Shown here: positions 45,406 to 56,849 of the stretch, in pieces
How the letters are laid out: each line of letters starts with the position of its first letter
Position numbering within the stretch: position 1 is the first letter of the stretch
NCBI GenBank assembly: GCA_018292915.2
Contig: JACVVK020000348.1
Location: 46,001-110,000, forward strand
Direction of reading: 5' to 3'
Origin: Batillaria attramentaria
Taxonomy: Eukaryota > Mollusca > Gastropoda > Batillariidae
DNA length: 64,000 nucleotides
Translations under genes and position numbers: made by a program
The notes under the pieces: generated by a model
What the model was told of the DNA's origin: nothing
The model's database searches: none
Seen by the model: the letters and a program-made list of their open reading frames with translations, nothing else

Positions 45406-46436
45406 ACTGGATGGTTATTTTGAGAGTTCTACGCGTTTTCCATCACCCGAGGCTGATCTCGAAGACGACTCGGAGCCGAGCAAAAAAGCCAGAACAAATT
45501 TGTGGCGGGTAGAGGTGGGGCCGGGGCTGGTGGGGGCAATGGTAGGTACAGTGGTACAAATACCTAACCGGCTGTTGCGATCAGAAGGTCACATGGGGGG
45601 TTCGAACCTGGAAAAGATTTTCCCTCTGCTGCCCTCGTCTTTGACATCACCCTTACTTAGTGGCACACAGACGTCAAACGTAGGTGGCAAAAGGACGTTC
45701 ATTCATTCTAAGCGGTGCCTGATCGAGCTACGACATTAGTCGCAATAAAATGTCACTCACTCCCCACTGCCGCGCCACGACAGTCAGCAGTGTGCGAAAT
45801 CTCTGTTCTGTTCCACCGTTGCCGCTAGCTGTTACCACGTTTCCTTGGAGTGATCTCCCTTAGGAACGGTTTCTATTTTTGTTGGTTACCGTACGCGTTG
45901 CGTACGTTTTTCATAGGGTTAATGCGGTTAGAAAAAAAAAAAAAAAAAGTCCAAAAGAGGGACCCTTGGTGTCACCGCGGAGCCTCCAGGCGGTTAGCGT
46001 CAGACATATGATGGTAGCGTCAGACTAGAAAGGGTTAAAACACTAAAACAAACAACTAACCCGGCCCTCTCGTCACGCAAAACCCACGCCATCCCTCTCA
46101 TGGCAATGAAGAATCACATTGACAGGAATATCATAGTCTACACCGATATAGTATCCACTCACTCTTGGAGCAGCGGGCGGCTCAAGGCGGGCATTGCACT
46201 CTCTATCTATTTCGTCTTGGGCCATGCGATACAGCCATCAGCATCTAGATCTCCGCCGCGGACCCGGAAGAGCCTGGGCTAAATTTGATCAGTCGATTTG
46301 CGCGTGCGACATTCTCCTCCGAGCGAGTCAACCGCCCACATAGACATTCTGCGATGCGCACGGTGAGGTGTCGATCACGGCAAAGGTGAGTCTCGCCCTC
46401 TGCTGATAATGCTCAGGTTTTAATAAATCAAGAAAG
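44687..46436. other. Intergenic, no gene seen
   Basis: Contains a LINE-like tail (45290-45368, AAAATAAAGACATTT then A-run), (CT)n 45369-45401, a possible diverged SINE (B-box-like GGTTCGAACC around 45599-45608 followed by TCGTCTTTGACATCACCC at 45647) and poly-A 45931-45948. Confidence 0.5.
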
Positions 46437-46617
46437 ATGGGTGGGTGGGTGGGTGTATGTTTGGGAGTTTAACGTCCTTTTCCACAACGCAAGGGTGATA
46501 TCAAGGACGGGGCGACGAGAAAACGGCTAGCACAAATATTTGGCCCCAGCCGGGGTTCGAACTCACGATCCGAGCATTGTGAGTCCAACGCTCTACCATT
46601 CGGCTATCCCGGCTCCC
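46437..46617 (-). mobile_element. tRNA-derived SINE, family C
   Basis: (GGGT)n tail, GTTTGGGAGTTTAACGTCC, body and head ending CTATCCCGGCTCCCC; B-box region GGTTCGAACTCACG on the + strand. Flanked on the right by an A/C-rich simple stretch (46618-46740). Confidence 0.9.
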
Positions 46618-46761
46618 CAAAGTAAGAAAGAAGAAAGGAAAGAAAAGAAAAGACCCCCCCCCCAAAAAAAAAACAAAAAAAAAAACAACAACAACAACAA
46701 ACAAACAAACAAACAAAAACCCCAACAACAAAAAACAAAACTCAAGTCTGTTTTCATGCAT

Positions 46762-46805
46762 CATACCATACCATACCATACCATACCATACCATACCATA
46801 CCATA
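46762..46805. repeat. (ATACC)n pentanucleotide repeat
   Basis: About eight ATACC units; related ATACCATACCATAGTCTAGTC segments recur at 47025-47045 and 47070-47090. Confidence 0.95.
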
Positions 46806-46826
46806 GTCTAGTCTCTTTTCGTGCAT

Positions 46827-47001
46827 GGGGAGCCGGGGTGGTCGAATGGCAGAGCGTTGGACTTCTAATGCTCGGGTCGTGAGTTCGTATCCCGGCTGAG
46901 GCCAAATATTTGTGCTGGCTTTTTCATCGTTGCCCCGTCTTTGATATCACCCTATGTGGTGGAAAAGGACGTTAAACCCCCAAATACCCACCCACCCACC
47001 C
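46827..47001 (+). mobile_element. tRNA-derived SINE, family C, type copy with perfect 13-bp TSD
   Basis: 175 bp, flanked by TCTTTTCGTGCAT at 46814-46826 and 47002-47014. Head GGGAGCCGGGGTGGTCGAAT, B-box region GAGTTCGTATCCC, body with GCCCCGTCTTTGATATCACC, tail GTTAAACCCCCAAATACCC then (CCCA)n. This copy defines the family limits. Confidence 0.95.
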
Positions 47002-47499
47002 TCTTTTCGTGCATTACACCCTGCTATACCATACCATAGTCTAGTCCCTTTTCGTGCGTTAGACCCTACTATACCATACCATAGTCTGGTCTCTTTTCAT
47101 GCACCAGCTCGGCTATCCTGGATCCACGGGGCGATGACGGGGTCTGCAGGGGTCTGAGAGGATACCATGTGACGCCACAAGCTTTTTCCCTTCTGGGGAA
47201 TAGCGCTCACAAGGCTAGGCCAGCGCTTCGAACAAGGAAGAGCCTGATGTGAAATGCCATACTCGCTTGTATTTATTTCTCGGCACAGCATCGCCCAATA
47301 AAATCGGATCCTGTCGGCAAAATGTCACGGGGTGAACTCTCACTGTGCTTCCAACTCAGTCATCGTAGCTAAGTGGCCAGATTCTATGAACACTCGGTGA
47401 CATATATGCGGAGTAATGAGCTCTCACAGAAACGTTAAAAACAAAGAAAAGACATAGACTTTCTAAGAGGGAAGTGGTTGTTTTTTTTTCCTCCTTGGG

Positions 47500-47501
<2 letters not shown>

Positions 47502-47579
<78 letters not shown>

Positions 47580-47640
47580 TGCGCGTGTGTGTGTGTTTGA
47601 GGGGGTGGGGGAGGGGTGGGTGGGAAGGTGGGTGTGTGTG
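47502..47640. repeat. (GT)n microsatellite and G/T-rich extension
   Basis: About 35 GT units, then GTGCGTGCGCGTG and GGGTGGG runs. Confidence 0.97.
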
Positions 47641-47932
47641 TCTTTCAAATTAGGTAGACGGTGGTGGGTGGATATAAACCTACCTTTTTTTTTCAGACCG
47701 AATAAACGAACGCATCTTAAACGCACCGACTTCATTCTTGAAATAAGCTCGAAGGCGGCACATCACCTTAAGGCCAGAAGACTTTTTTATTTATTTTTTA
47801 TATATTAAATCTCCCAACGTTTCCGACGCCGGCTTATGTTCATTATATCTTGCGACGCAAGCTTGTCAAACTCCACGACCATAAAGCATACCCTTCATTA
47901 AAACAACAAAACAAAAAAACAAAAAAACATCG

Positions 47933-47981
47933 CCCCCCCCCCCATCCCCCACCCGTCCCCCCCCCCACCCGTCCCCCTTCC

Positions 47982-48066
<85 letters not shown>
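47933..48066. repeat. C-rich tract and (CA)n microsatellite
   Basis: CCCCCCACCCGTCCCC-type sequence to 47984, then about 41 CA units. Confidence 0.97.
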
Positions 48067-48068
<2 letters not shown>

Positions 48069-49945
48069 ACAATCACTCAAATCCTTAGCTGAAATGAACT
48101 ACATATTGCGCACATGGCAGCTTACCTGTTAAAGTATACCTTAGCGGGATTACGTTATTTAAAGTCTCAATACGCTTGTCTGGCATACAACAACATTGCG
48201 GAAAGCTTTTCACCGAACGCGCTTGATCACTTGTGTAAAGATAAACAGACAAGTGCGATCGGCGCCATAATATTGCCCTAGAAGCCTTGCTTTGAGCGCA
48301 GGCGTTGACCGGGCTGGTCTATTTTTAGAAACATTCACGGCCGGATTCACACAGGAAAGCACCGCACGGTCAATGAAAGCCACATTTCTCTAAATTAATA
48401 GAAGACACAAAGTTAAGAAAGCAGTCTCCATGCCAAAGCTTCGTCAGTAAGTGGCTTTTTTTTCCCACTCGGCTAGCATACTGTTACTTTAAAGAAACAT
48501 TATTAGAAGACTCAAGAAAGCAGCCTCCACGCCCAAATGAAGCATCGCCTGTTTTGGCGAACACCATACAAGCTTCGCAAGTGGCTCCTCCACTCAAGAG
48601 CATACTGCAATTTGAAATCGCGGCCAACCAGACTTCTCCAACCCATGCCCAGTGCAAAATTTCAGCCCTCGGCCTGGGCAAAGACATCGAGTGAGCAGGA
48701 GGACGGCATGTCTGTACTTTCAAGCATAATATTCTCCTTTAAATTCCGAGCACGCGGCCCGTTCTTTCACAGGGTCATACGTAGCGGCGAGTGAAGGACA
48801 CGACTGTCACACCACATCACGTACAGCTGCAAGCTGTGTATTTTTAGCCAAGCAGTAGCACTGTCGGCGTGTGGTCTTTGTCGCAAGAGACCTAAAGATC
48901 TGTACCCCGGTTAAACGTGAGTGAGTGAGTGAGTGAGTTTTTAGGGCTTAAAGCCGCGCAAGCCACAAAGACTAATTCGCGGCTGAGTGTGCCTGCACTA
49001 CATGAAAAAAACAAACAAAAATGTAACGTTGGACAAAGGATGCAAACTGGTCTACGGGGCAATATAAACCCAGGACATGCAGGAGACGCTGCACCTTCAT
49101 GCTAATTTCTCGAACTCCCGTTTACAAAAAAAGCGTAGAAAACAAATGACAATTACAACTAGGTAAAACAAAGATAAATACTTAACGCATATACAGCAAA
49201 TATTGCAACTTATCATCTCCTAGGCGCAATAAACCAATTCGCAGCATATGCCCAACATCACTTATTCCTAACCACTGGTACTCTGGTAGTGCAGACGTAA
49301 GTGAGGGGTTAAAAAGAAGAAATATAGATGAAAGGGCCGAACTCAGAAATCAGCTGAGAGAAGAGAGGAAGGACAGAGCGGCTAAATTCGGGAGGTTTTA
49401 AAGAGAAAGATACAGGTGAATGGGCTGGTGAGGAATAGACAGAGAGGTAGGAAGGAAAATTCCTTAGTTGCCAATGAAGACAACATGCCTGGGAGGCAGT
49501 TGGAGAACAGACCGCTCCAACACGGAACCTCCCCGCCGTGAGGCGGTTTGGGAAAACAACGCACCAGAGAGGGGTGCGTTGTGAAGGTCTTCAACATGAC
49601 GGGTGTTCAGCAGCACCAGCAGGGCGCTGCGAACAAAGCCCGCCAGGGTGAAGACCAGGTGAGGGGAATCCAGTGAAGTCGGCCTTAAGAAATGACCCTC
49701 AGATGTCTCACTGGACCAAGGGTCAGCAGACACCCGCTTACTGACCTCCCCCCGGAGGAGACTTTAAGAGAGCAAAAGACAGGTGAATGGACCGAGGGAG
49801 GCAGAAATAAGAGTAAAGAAAGAGCAAAAGGGGTGGGCAAGCTTGGCGAAATCAGCCCCGCCGCGTGAAGGCGAGCCCATGGGGCCCCGGTTAAACGTGC
49901 TATTGCTACCGTTACTAGGTTTTATATAGAGAGTCTTTTGTTTCG
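48067..49945. other. Intergenic, no gene seen
   Basis: A degenerate tandem duplication (48401-48495 with 48507-48616; shared AGAAAGCAGYCTCCA and AGCATACTG) and a pair of related segments at 49392-49460 and 49750-49815 (AGACAGGTGAATGG). No coding exon recognised. Confidence 0.5.
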
Positions 49946-50310
49946 TAACAAGCGTAAGCACACAAATTGAGCGTGGGGTCAGGGTACGGTCTTTATTTGA
50001 AAGCGTACCCTGTCTGGCGAGTGTGCTAGTCTGTAGTGATATTTGAAAAAGCGTGATTTTCGTGATTTTGGTGTCATGTAGGTCAAGGTGCATGCCAGGT
50101 GGTCGCAAAAAGCGGCAAGCTGCCAGTGAAGTCGGACATAAGTGACTCGACCGGATTTGTGTGAACTGGCTCCATGGCCTAAACGGAAAGTAGACGTTCA
50201 TTACTCCAGCGAGACCTGAACGGAAAGGAGACATTCAAATGTTTTTAAAACTCCTGTCAGGTGCGTGCGTGCCTTTGAATGATCTGTGCATGGTAGTAAT
50301 TGTTTCTAGA
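49946..50310 (+). repeat. Dispersed repeat J, copy 1
   Basis: Colinear with 62445-62808: GGCGAGTGTGCTAGTCTGTA, GGTCAAGGTGCATGCCAGG, GGATTTGTGTGAACTG and GGTAGTAATTGTTTC occur in the same order with small indels. Unknown type. Confidence 0.85.
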
Positions 50311-50339
50311 TTGCGCCTAAAACTAGTCTTTCTCAGAGA

Positions 50340-50550
50340 CAAGTAGAGCTCCGAATGCAACACGCTGAGGTTTGATGGCCGCGCAAACAACGATTAAAAC
50401 TCAGCTACAAGGTCGATTGTGGTAACCACACTGTTACCGGCTAAGTACTGCGCGTTAGCCTCAATCAGCAGCTTAAAGGTCTGCAACCTCAGCAAAAAGC
50501 CGCAAACATTGCGTTTTTTAAAACTGCGATATATTTTGTCTGTTTATAAT
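50340..50550 (+). repeat. Dispersed repeat fragments
   Basis: 50345-50460 matches 30120-30240; 50465-50520 (GCTTAAAGGTCTGCAACCTC) matches 44339-44390. Confidence 0.65.
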
Positions 50551-50827
50551 CCAAAAGTTTAATAGTTATAACGACAAAGAGCAACGCATTTTTTTAAACA
50601 CAGAGAAGCACTTTTCCAATGCAGAGGACAGTCTGGAATCATACGAACATTCGAAATTTCCGCGTACGATTTCCACCGCATTTTGAAACGTTATTTTCGA
50701 AGGCCGAGCACTACGTGCAACACTATGCGTACACTGCCCTACAATAATTTAAAATAAAAAAAGGACTTAATCAGTGTATCATTTTGATTTATTGTACGGT
50801 AAATTTACATACATAGGCGTGCTGCCA

Positions 50828-50829
<2 letters not shown>

Positions 50830-50902
<73 letters not shown>
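50830..50902. repeat. (TG)n microsatellite
   Basis: About 36 uninterrupted TG units. Confidence 0.98.
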
Positions 50903-50905
<3 letters not shown>

Positions 50906-51322
50906 ATGTGTGCGCCCATTCATTGTCTTGAGCTAAACGCGTACATGTATGAATGCATGAGTACGCCGAACTATGCAAATGCGCTAGGGTACCTTGGTTT
51001 ATGGCTGAATGACTTGAGATTGTGAATGGACACACGGAAGCACATGCGACGTATTATCCCCGGAACATGCATAATATAATGCTCGTAGAAGGGATCATTT
51101 ATAAGGTACCCAATTAATTCTTCTTCCTCTTCTCTCTCTCTTTCTTCTTCTTCTTCTTCTCCCCTTAATTCTATTCTTTTTCCTTGTAAATACTCACATT
51201 GTAAAAAAACAGTTTCATGAACTTAAGGCTATTGCTGTCAAAGAAATTTTTTATCTTCCTGATTAAAAAAAAGTCTGTCCCGATCTTCAGGAAAAACGAA
51301 GAGAGAGAGAGAGAGAGAGAGA

Positions 51323-52471
51323 TGATGATGATGATGATGATGAAACGTTTTTTATTCAGGATAGAGCATTTAGGCATTGCTGCCTATCTTACATGCTGTC
51401 CTGCTATTCTACATTAAAGGGTATTGAGAAAAAAATCAAAACAAACAAACAAACAAACAATGAAAAAGTAAAAAAAAAGTATAAACTATCTAAGGGAAAT
51501 ACAGGAGAGAAAAATACACACGATAAACAAATCAAAACATACGTGGCATGTGCTGATGATACTGGCTGTATGCCAAATAAGAACTTACAGTCGTCTCTAA
51601 TATTTCAAAACATGTATGTAACACATTTCTATGTATATGGTCAGAAAAGCGTATCGTGTAGAATTTGTTTGAAGTTTATGAATTTGGAAACGTTTTGGAT
51701 ACTCAGTGGTAAAGAGTTCCATATGGATGCCCCTGAGAAAGACAGGCTACTTTTATATATATCAACCCTTGGACGAGGCACTGGGAGCAGACTGTTCCTT
51801 GTGTTGTGTTGTTTATCATGTTTGAAATTAAATAGTTGATGAAGATATGTTGGGGCTTTGTAGTAAACAATTTTGTTCATCAGTAAGCATTTGTTAAACT
51901 CCAGATGCTGTTTTAGAGGTAGAAGTTTGAGGATTTTAAACTTTTGGTCGGTACTAGAATTACCCGAGTGTAAGAGTTTGACAGCGCGCCGGTGAACGGA
52001 GTTAACCTTTTTGAACTGATTTTCGCTGCACTCGTCCCACAAAGTGGACGCAAAATCTAGATGACTTTGCACGTGGGCATGGAAGAATAGCTTGCACGTG
52101 TCAGGGCTAACTAGGCGACTTAGTTTAGATAGCAAGAATACATTTTTTGACAATAATTTACAGAGACCATCAACATGCGTTTCCCACTTTAGTTGGTCGT
52201 CAATTATGACACCTAGTAGACGGTGGTTTGAGACCTGCTCGATAGACTCCGACCCAACTGAAAAGCGTAGGGGAAATAGTTTGCGTTGGTGTTTTTGGCG
52301 CGTTGTTATTAGCATGCTTTTGGTTTTGGTGGTACTAATTACCATGTGGTTGGCTGTACACCACTGGGAGATTTCAGTGAGGCTATGCTGCAATACTTCG
52401 TTTACTTTTGACTCATGCACATCCGACGCATGGAGCGTGGAGTCGTCAGCAAATATGTCACAGCTTACATT

Positions 52472-52475
<4 letters not shown>
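51323..52475 (-). mobile_element. 5'-truncated non-LTR retrotransposon (LINE)
   Basis: On the - strand it begins inside the reverse transcriptase at the catalytic FADD box (CDIFADDST, about 52440-52465). It runs through the conserved downstream RT region (KTKSMLITT, HRLLGVIIDD, WETHVDGLCKLLSK, HRRAVKLL, SGASIWNSLP) to a stop near 51641, then a roughly 300-bp 3' UTR ending ATAAAAAACGTTTCATCATC with an (ATC)n tail. About 285 codons remain open without a stop, suggesting a fairly recent insertion. Residue patterns suggest a CR1/L2/jockey-like group, not resolved further. (GA)n lies at both ends (51302-51322, 52472-52508), consistent with insertion into a microsatellite. Confidence 0.9.

Positions 52476-52508
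<33 letters not shown>
52472..52508. repeat. (GA)n microsatellite at LINE 5' junction
   Basis: GA units abut the truncated end of the LINE; a retroposon-like tail (AATAATAATAC... to 52572) follows. Confidence 0.9.
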
Positions 52509-52511
<3 letters not shown>

Positions 52512-52579
52512 ATAATAATACTAATAATACATCATATTTATAAGGCGTCCGTCTCTGAAGGACAGACTCAGAGCGCACA

Positions 52580-52587
52580 CACCCACC

Positions 52588-52648
<61 letters not shown>

Positions 52649-52720
52649 ACATACCCACACACAAACCACACACACACACACCACACACACACACACCACA
52701 CACACACACACACACACATG
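52580..52720. repeat. (CACC)n-(CA)n irregular microsatellite
   Basis: CCCACC units, a pure CA block, then ACCACACACA-type higher-order units. Confidence 0.95.
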
Positions 52721-52803
52721 AACATGGACGGTCCCAGTTATCTATGGAAAGGCCTGACGGTATGTTTTGAGCTGTAATTTAAAGGCTGACAGTGTGGGGA
52801 CAT

Positions 52804-52805
<2 letters not shown>

Positions 52806-52844
<39 letters not shown>
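52806..52844. repeat. (GA)n microsatellite
   Basis: About 19 GA units. Confidence 0.97.
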
Positions 52845-52845
<1 letters not shown>

Positions 52846-52847
52846 AC

Positions 52848-53200
52848 CAAATCATCTCAGAACGATCTGTGAGCACAAATAGTTATCATAAAAACATAAT
52901 GACTGGGCCTTTAACTTTTTAGAATCACCGATCGTTCCGAGCTGTTTAGGTTCTGTCAGACATCGTATACCACCGTAGACACCTGCACAGTGACAGCATC
53001 TCAAAGGATGAAACCCAACAGAAGGCCTGAAGCCGCAACTCAAATATCAAGAACAAGGAGTCGGCCACAGGGCGCGAGTCATGGTCAGCCGTTGAGTAGG
53101 AGAACATGAATTTTCACCGGTTCACACACGGCAGCCTGTTGACAGCAGCGTCTCGCTTTCAGAGCTCTACTAATCATTTAGGACAATTTAGGGCGTACAT
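52848..53200 (+). repeat. Dispersed repeat D, copy adjoining the palindrome
   Basis: ATCTCAGAACGATCTGTG, GAGCTGTTTAGG, ACACCTGCACAGTGACAGCATCTC and GAGCTCTACTAATCAT follow the order of the 56850-57165 copy. Confidence 0.65.
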
Positions 53201-53203
53201 GCG

Positions 53204-53819
53204 CATCCCTGTACCGGGTCCGCGCTTCTCCTTGCCCCTACATCAATGCCTACATCGGGCTAACCGAGATCGAGCCGAGATAAGTGATACCTAAGAAGGA
53301 AAAAAAACCCAAAAAACAACAACTCGGTGACGAGGAAAGTGGACAGTTGCGAACAACTTTGAGCTCCTCGTGCTATTTCACAGTGTGCACAGAAGCGGGG
53401 AAAACTGTCGCATTCACCAGCACAGAACATTTTCAGCCTGTTCAGAGGTTATTGTCTGCATGAGTTGTCCCCCGTGCACACACAGACCCGCAGCATGCAT
53501 GCATTGTTTGTGGCAGCTTTGTGCTCTGCCACGAAAAATGCGTGCTTGTTGCGGCAAGGGGGACAACTCATGCAGACAATAATCTCGAAACAGGCTGAAA
53601 ATGTACTGTACTGGTGAATGCGACAGTTTTCACCGCTTCTGTGCACACTGTGAAATAACACGGGGACCTCAAAGTTGTTCGCAACTATCCACTTTCCTTG
53701 TCACCGAGTATTTTTTTTCCCCTTCTTAGGTATCACTTAGCTCGGCTCGGTCTCGGTTAGCCCGATTTGGGCGTCGTCGGAGGGGCCAAGACTAAAAACG
53801 CGGACCCGGTACAGGGATG
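53204..53819. repeat. Near-palindrome of about 620 bp
   Basis: The ends CATCCCTGTACCGGGTCCGC (from 53204) and its reverse complement (ending 53819) pair. Inner blocks pair too: CTAAGAAGG/CCTTCTTAG, CACAGTGTGCACAGAAGCGG with its complement near 53633-53652, and TGAGTTGTCCCC (53461) with GGGGACAACTCA (53559). Symmetry continues, weaker, into the roughly 85-bp centre. Both strands therefore encode nearly the same short ORF. Confidence 0.92.
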
Positions 53820-54153
53820 GGCAGGCGCACTCAAAAGCGAAAGTGTTCCGAAACTGAAGCTGGCTGCTGTGAAGCCAAGTGAACATAGAAAAAGCGGGTT
53901 TAAGATCAGATTGTCCCGGTGCGTGTAAACGGGAAGTTGTTTCCGAGTTGAGACGGGGAATCCCGGCGCTTGCCAGCCGAACAGAACGATTGGTGCGGGC
54001 AGCGCTGAGTGCGGTGAATAGACAAGTTGACTTCCGTATTCTTCAGATCTCTCTCCCCGCCCCCCCCCCTCCTCTTTCTCTCTTTGTGTGTATAATATGA
54101 AATTAGCGTTAACGTTAGTGTTAGCAGATACATAGTCTGTTCTACATGCGTGC

Positions 54154-54228
<75 letters not shown>

Positions 54229-54344
54229 AGTTTAGCAAGAACAAGACTGACGAGAGGACTGTGTTCCTCAGTGATCTTTTGTCCTTGTAAAATGAAGTTT
54301 TGGCATTACCCCCCCCCCCCCTACACACACACACACACGCTGAC

Positions 54345-54377
<33 letters not shown>

Positions 54378-54905
54378 GGGGGGGGGGAGAGAGCGTCACT
54401 AAAATCAGCTAAGTGGGAGTGCTATAATTGTAGCTGTTACATGTACAGATTATGACGACACCTCGCTTAAAAGTGCACCTCGCACGCATGAGTTTCAAAG
54501 GCAAGAACCAAAAAACCCAACAACAACAACAACAACAAAAACTGCTTATCTAACATGCAGCCAGTCCGACATGTAGCCAGCTTTGCGGGGTACAGTTATT
54601 ATGATAACATGCAGCCCCAGGGTCAGGGTTTAACAGCTGGGTCTCCGTGAACGATCTTCAGAAATTAGCCTCGGAGTTCTGAAAAGTACATGTCTCCTTC
54701 CTGTTGACGCAAGAACGTGTTAGCCTTTAGCAAATACACCATTCTTTTCATTGAACTTTACAACGCTGCCGCTTAGATGACTGGGGGGAAAGAAAGAATC
54801 ACTCAGTGCAGAGCTCAGCCCGGCGAAAAATCACGTGCTATCTGGTGCGCAGCACGAGGGCCAACTCAGGTCTGAGTTGGAGTTTCCGGGGCTGAGCTCT
54901 GAACT
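53820..54905. other. Intergenic, no gene seen
   Basis: Outside the palindrome, 53825-53860 (GCACTCAAAAGCGAAAGTG) matches the end of repeat D. (TG)n 54155-54224 and (GA)n 54343-54392 follow. Confidence 0.55.
54155..54224. repeat. (TG)n microsatellite
   Basis: About 35 uninterrupted units. Confidence 0.98.
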
Positions 54906-55777
54906 GTGTATGCTGCATCTTTTTTTTTTTTTTCTTTTTTTTTAAAGTCTACTGACCGGTCACACTACGGTTGGTTGGTAAGTTGGAGTTTATCCAAGTA
55001 CCGCGCACGGGAATTCCCCGCCCCAGCAAACTTGAAAAATACGATAGGTATTGGGTGGCGCTGCACCGCGGCGACGCACTCCCCCCGGGGAAGCAGCCCG
55101 AATTTCTTGAAAGGGACAATATCCCCCTCCCCCCCCCCAAAAAAAAACAACAACAAAAAAAACCCAACAAACAAACAAACAAAAAACAAAAAAAAACTAA
55201 ACAAAAAAAAACAACAACTGACAGGTCGGGTTATACTATGGAGGTGCTTAGCGATCCAAGGCAACACGTTCCAGTCATGTGACACATCGGGGAGGGGGGG
55301 GGCAGTTAAGATAATTAATCACTAAGAAGTAGCCTTTGGTAAGCTCACTGACGAAATATATACTTACAGGGTCTGTTTCGAAACACTATTTTTCGAACAC
55401 TTTGGGAGTAGCTCAGTTGCTCACTGTAAAAGTAGGCTGCATTGAAACCAGTTGATTTCGCATTCGAATGAAATAAAATGAAACCGCACCTTTTGATTAT
55501 GCGTTGACTGAACCGCAGAGTTGCTTCAGTGAAAAGCCAGCAGCACTGTTGTACTCCACGTTGTCCTGGTACTACGCACTCTGTGGTGGGAAATTCCCAC
55601 CGTCTACTCGACCTGTCTACACAGTTAGGTGGATCTTCGTCGAATAAGGCCGGTCGTATGTCACTGACACTGTGCAACCAATGAATGAAGCGAACTATAA
55701 AAATTCCGTGAAGCGCTCACGAACAGTCCGTGGAGTACGCTCCGCTTCGGCGCACAGACAAAAATCAAAACCAGGTT
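54906..55777. other. Intergenic, no gene seen
   Basis: Holds an A/C-rich simple tract (55125-55220). ORFs on both strands here are low-complexity Lys/Asn or Phe/Cys runs. Confidence 0.55.
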
Positions 55778-56302
55778 CCGCATGTAGAAGTCGAGGTTAG
55801 GGATTTTAGCCCCGGTGTCGTAGCATATTTCGGAACCAGGATAAAACGGAACCGGTTCCCAAAAATCCTAGGATATTTCGGAACCATTCCCATTTATCCC
55901 GCACCTGGCAGACAAAATTCATGTGGGCTAATGACGGTTCTAGACGGTTCCGAAATATGCTGGTGGTTTTCAAATATCCTGTCACTAGAGTCAGGATAAA
56001 TCGGAATGGCTCCCATTCGTCCCGGTTCCGAAATATCCTGTGACACCGGGTTAGAGTCTAACCTCGAACTAAACTAGCTCTAGGGTTAAATTTCTGTTGT
56101 TTTTTTGTTTTTGTTTTTGTTTTGTTTTGAATCAGGAAGCGGGTCCATTCCAGCAAGATGCCTAAGCCGTTGTAGAAGAATTTATTTCTTCCTTTCTTCG
56201 CTTCCTTTTTTATATAATTTTGTTTCTTGGTTTCTTTTGTCCTAGTCTGTGTTAGGCCCGTAGCCGTGGGTTAAATTAACCTCGACTTTTACATACGGGC
56301 CA
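55778..56302. mobile_element. MITE G, copy 1, interrupted by MITE H
   Basis: The left terminus GCATGTAGAAGTCGAGGTTA pairs with the right terminus TAACCTCGACTTTTACATAC. The inside matches 57274-57543 (GGGTCCATTCCAGCAAG, GCCCGTAGCCGTGGGTTAAA) except for the 234-bp insertion at 55814-56047. Confidence 0.85.
55814..56047. mobile_element. MITE H nested in MITE G
   Basis: The left end GGTGTCGTAGCATATTTCGG and the reverse complement of the right end GGTGTCACAGGATATTTCGG form the TIR. The interior repeats CGGAACCATTCCCAT-type segments. The uninterrupted MITE G copy reads TTTAGCCCCGCGTTAGAG at this point, whereas here TTTAGCCCC and GGGTTAGAG are split, so the insertion limits can be read to within about 2 bp. 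Confidence 0.85.
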
Positions 56303-56615
56303 GAACTAGTCATATCCTAGCACCAATGAGGACATTCTGCTGATTTCGTTTGTTTTGTTTGTTTGTTTGTTTCTTTCTTTCATTCTTTCATGGCCCATCT
56401 TCTTATGATTCTATGCTCACAAGCCGAAAGAAAGCGTACTGCATTCAGACCAATCTACTGATCAGTACGGTAGACTATTTCGAGAGCACATGCGCACTCA
56501 CAGACGCAACAGTTCCAAAATACAGTATAAGCTGGCCTCTGCGACGCCTTGTGATCTTGGAATATAAGCGTGCAAGTTCGTCGCCTTCCTGGATAAGTCG
56601 CACCACACAGGAAGG

Positions 56616-56777
56616 GTTGGGTCGGTGTTTGGGAGTTTAACTTCTTTTTCCAGCACGTAAGGGTGATATCAAAGACAGGGCAGCCAGTACAAATACTCGG
56701 CCCCAGCCGGGACTCGAACTCACGACCCGAGCATTGAGAATCCAGCGCTCGACCATGCGGCTATCCCGGCTCCCCGT
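56616..56777 (-). mobile_element. tRNA-derived SINE, family C, with perfect 14-bp TSD
   Basis: Flanked by ACCACACAGGAAGG at 56602-56615 and 56778-56791. B-box region GGACTCGAACTCACG, head ending CTATCCCGGCTCCCC. Confidence 0.95.
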
Positions 56778-56849
56778 ACCACACAGGAAGGTCTCAAGCA
56801 CCAAAACGCTCTCCAAAGCGGTCGTTTTCAAACAGCAAAGGTGGCTGAC

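Noticed and set aside
47097..47291. Short - strand ORF near 47.1-47.3 kb
   Set aside because: No recognisable domain; it lies in repeat-flanked intergenic sequence.
53370..53661. Pair of 70-residue Cys-rich ORFs on opposite strands (MLFHSVHRSGENCRIHQ...)
   Set aside because: The two near-identical peptides are produced by the palindrome's symmetry; no signal peptide or coding evidence.
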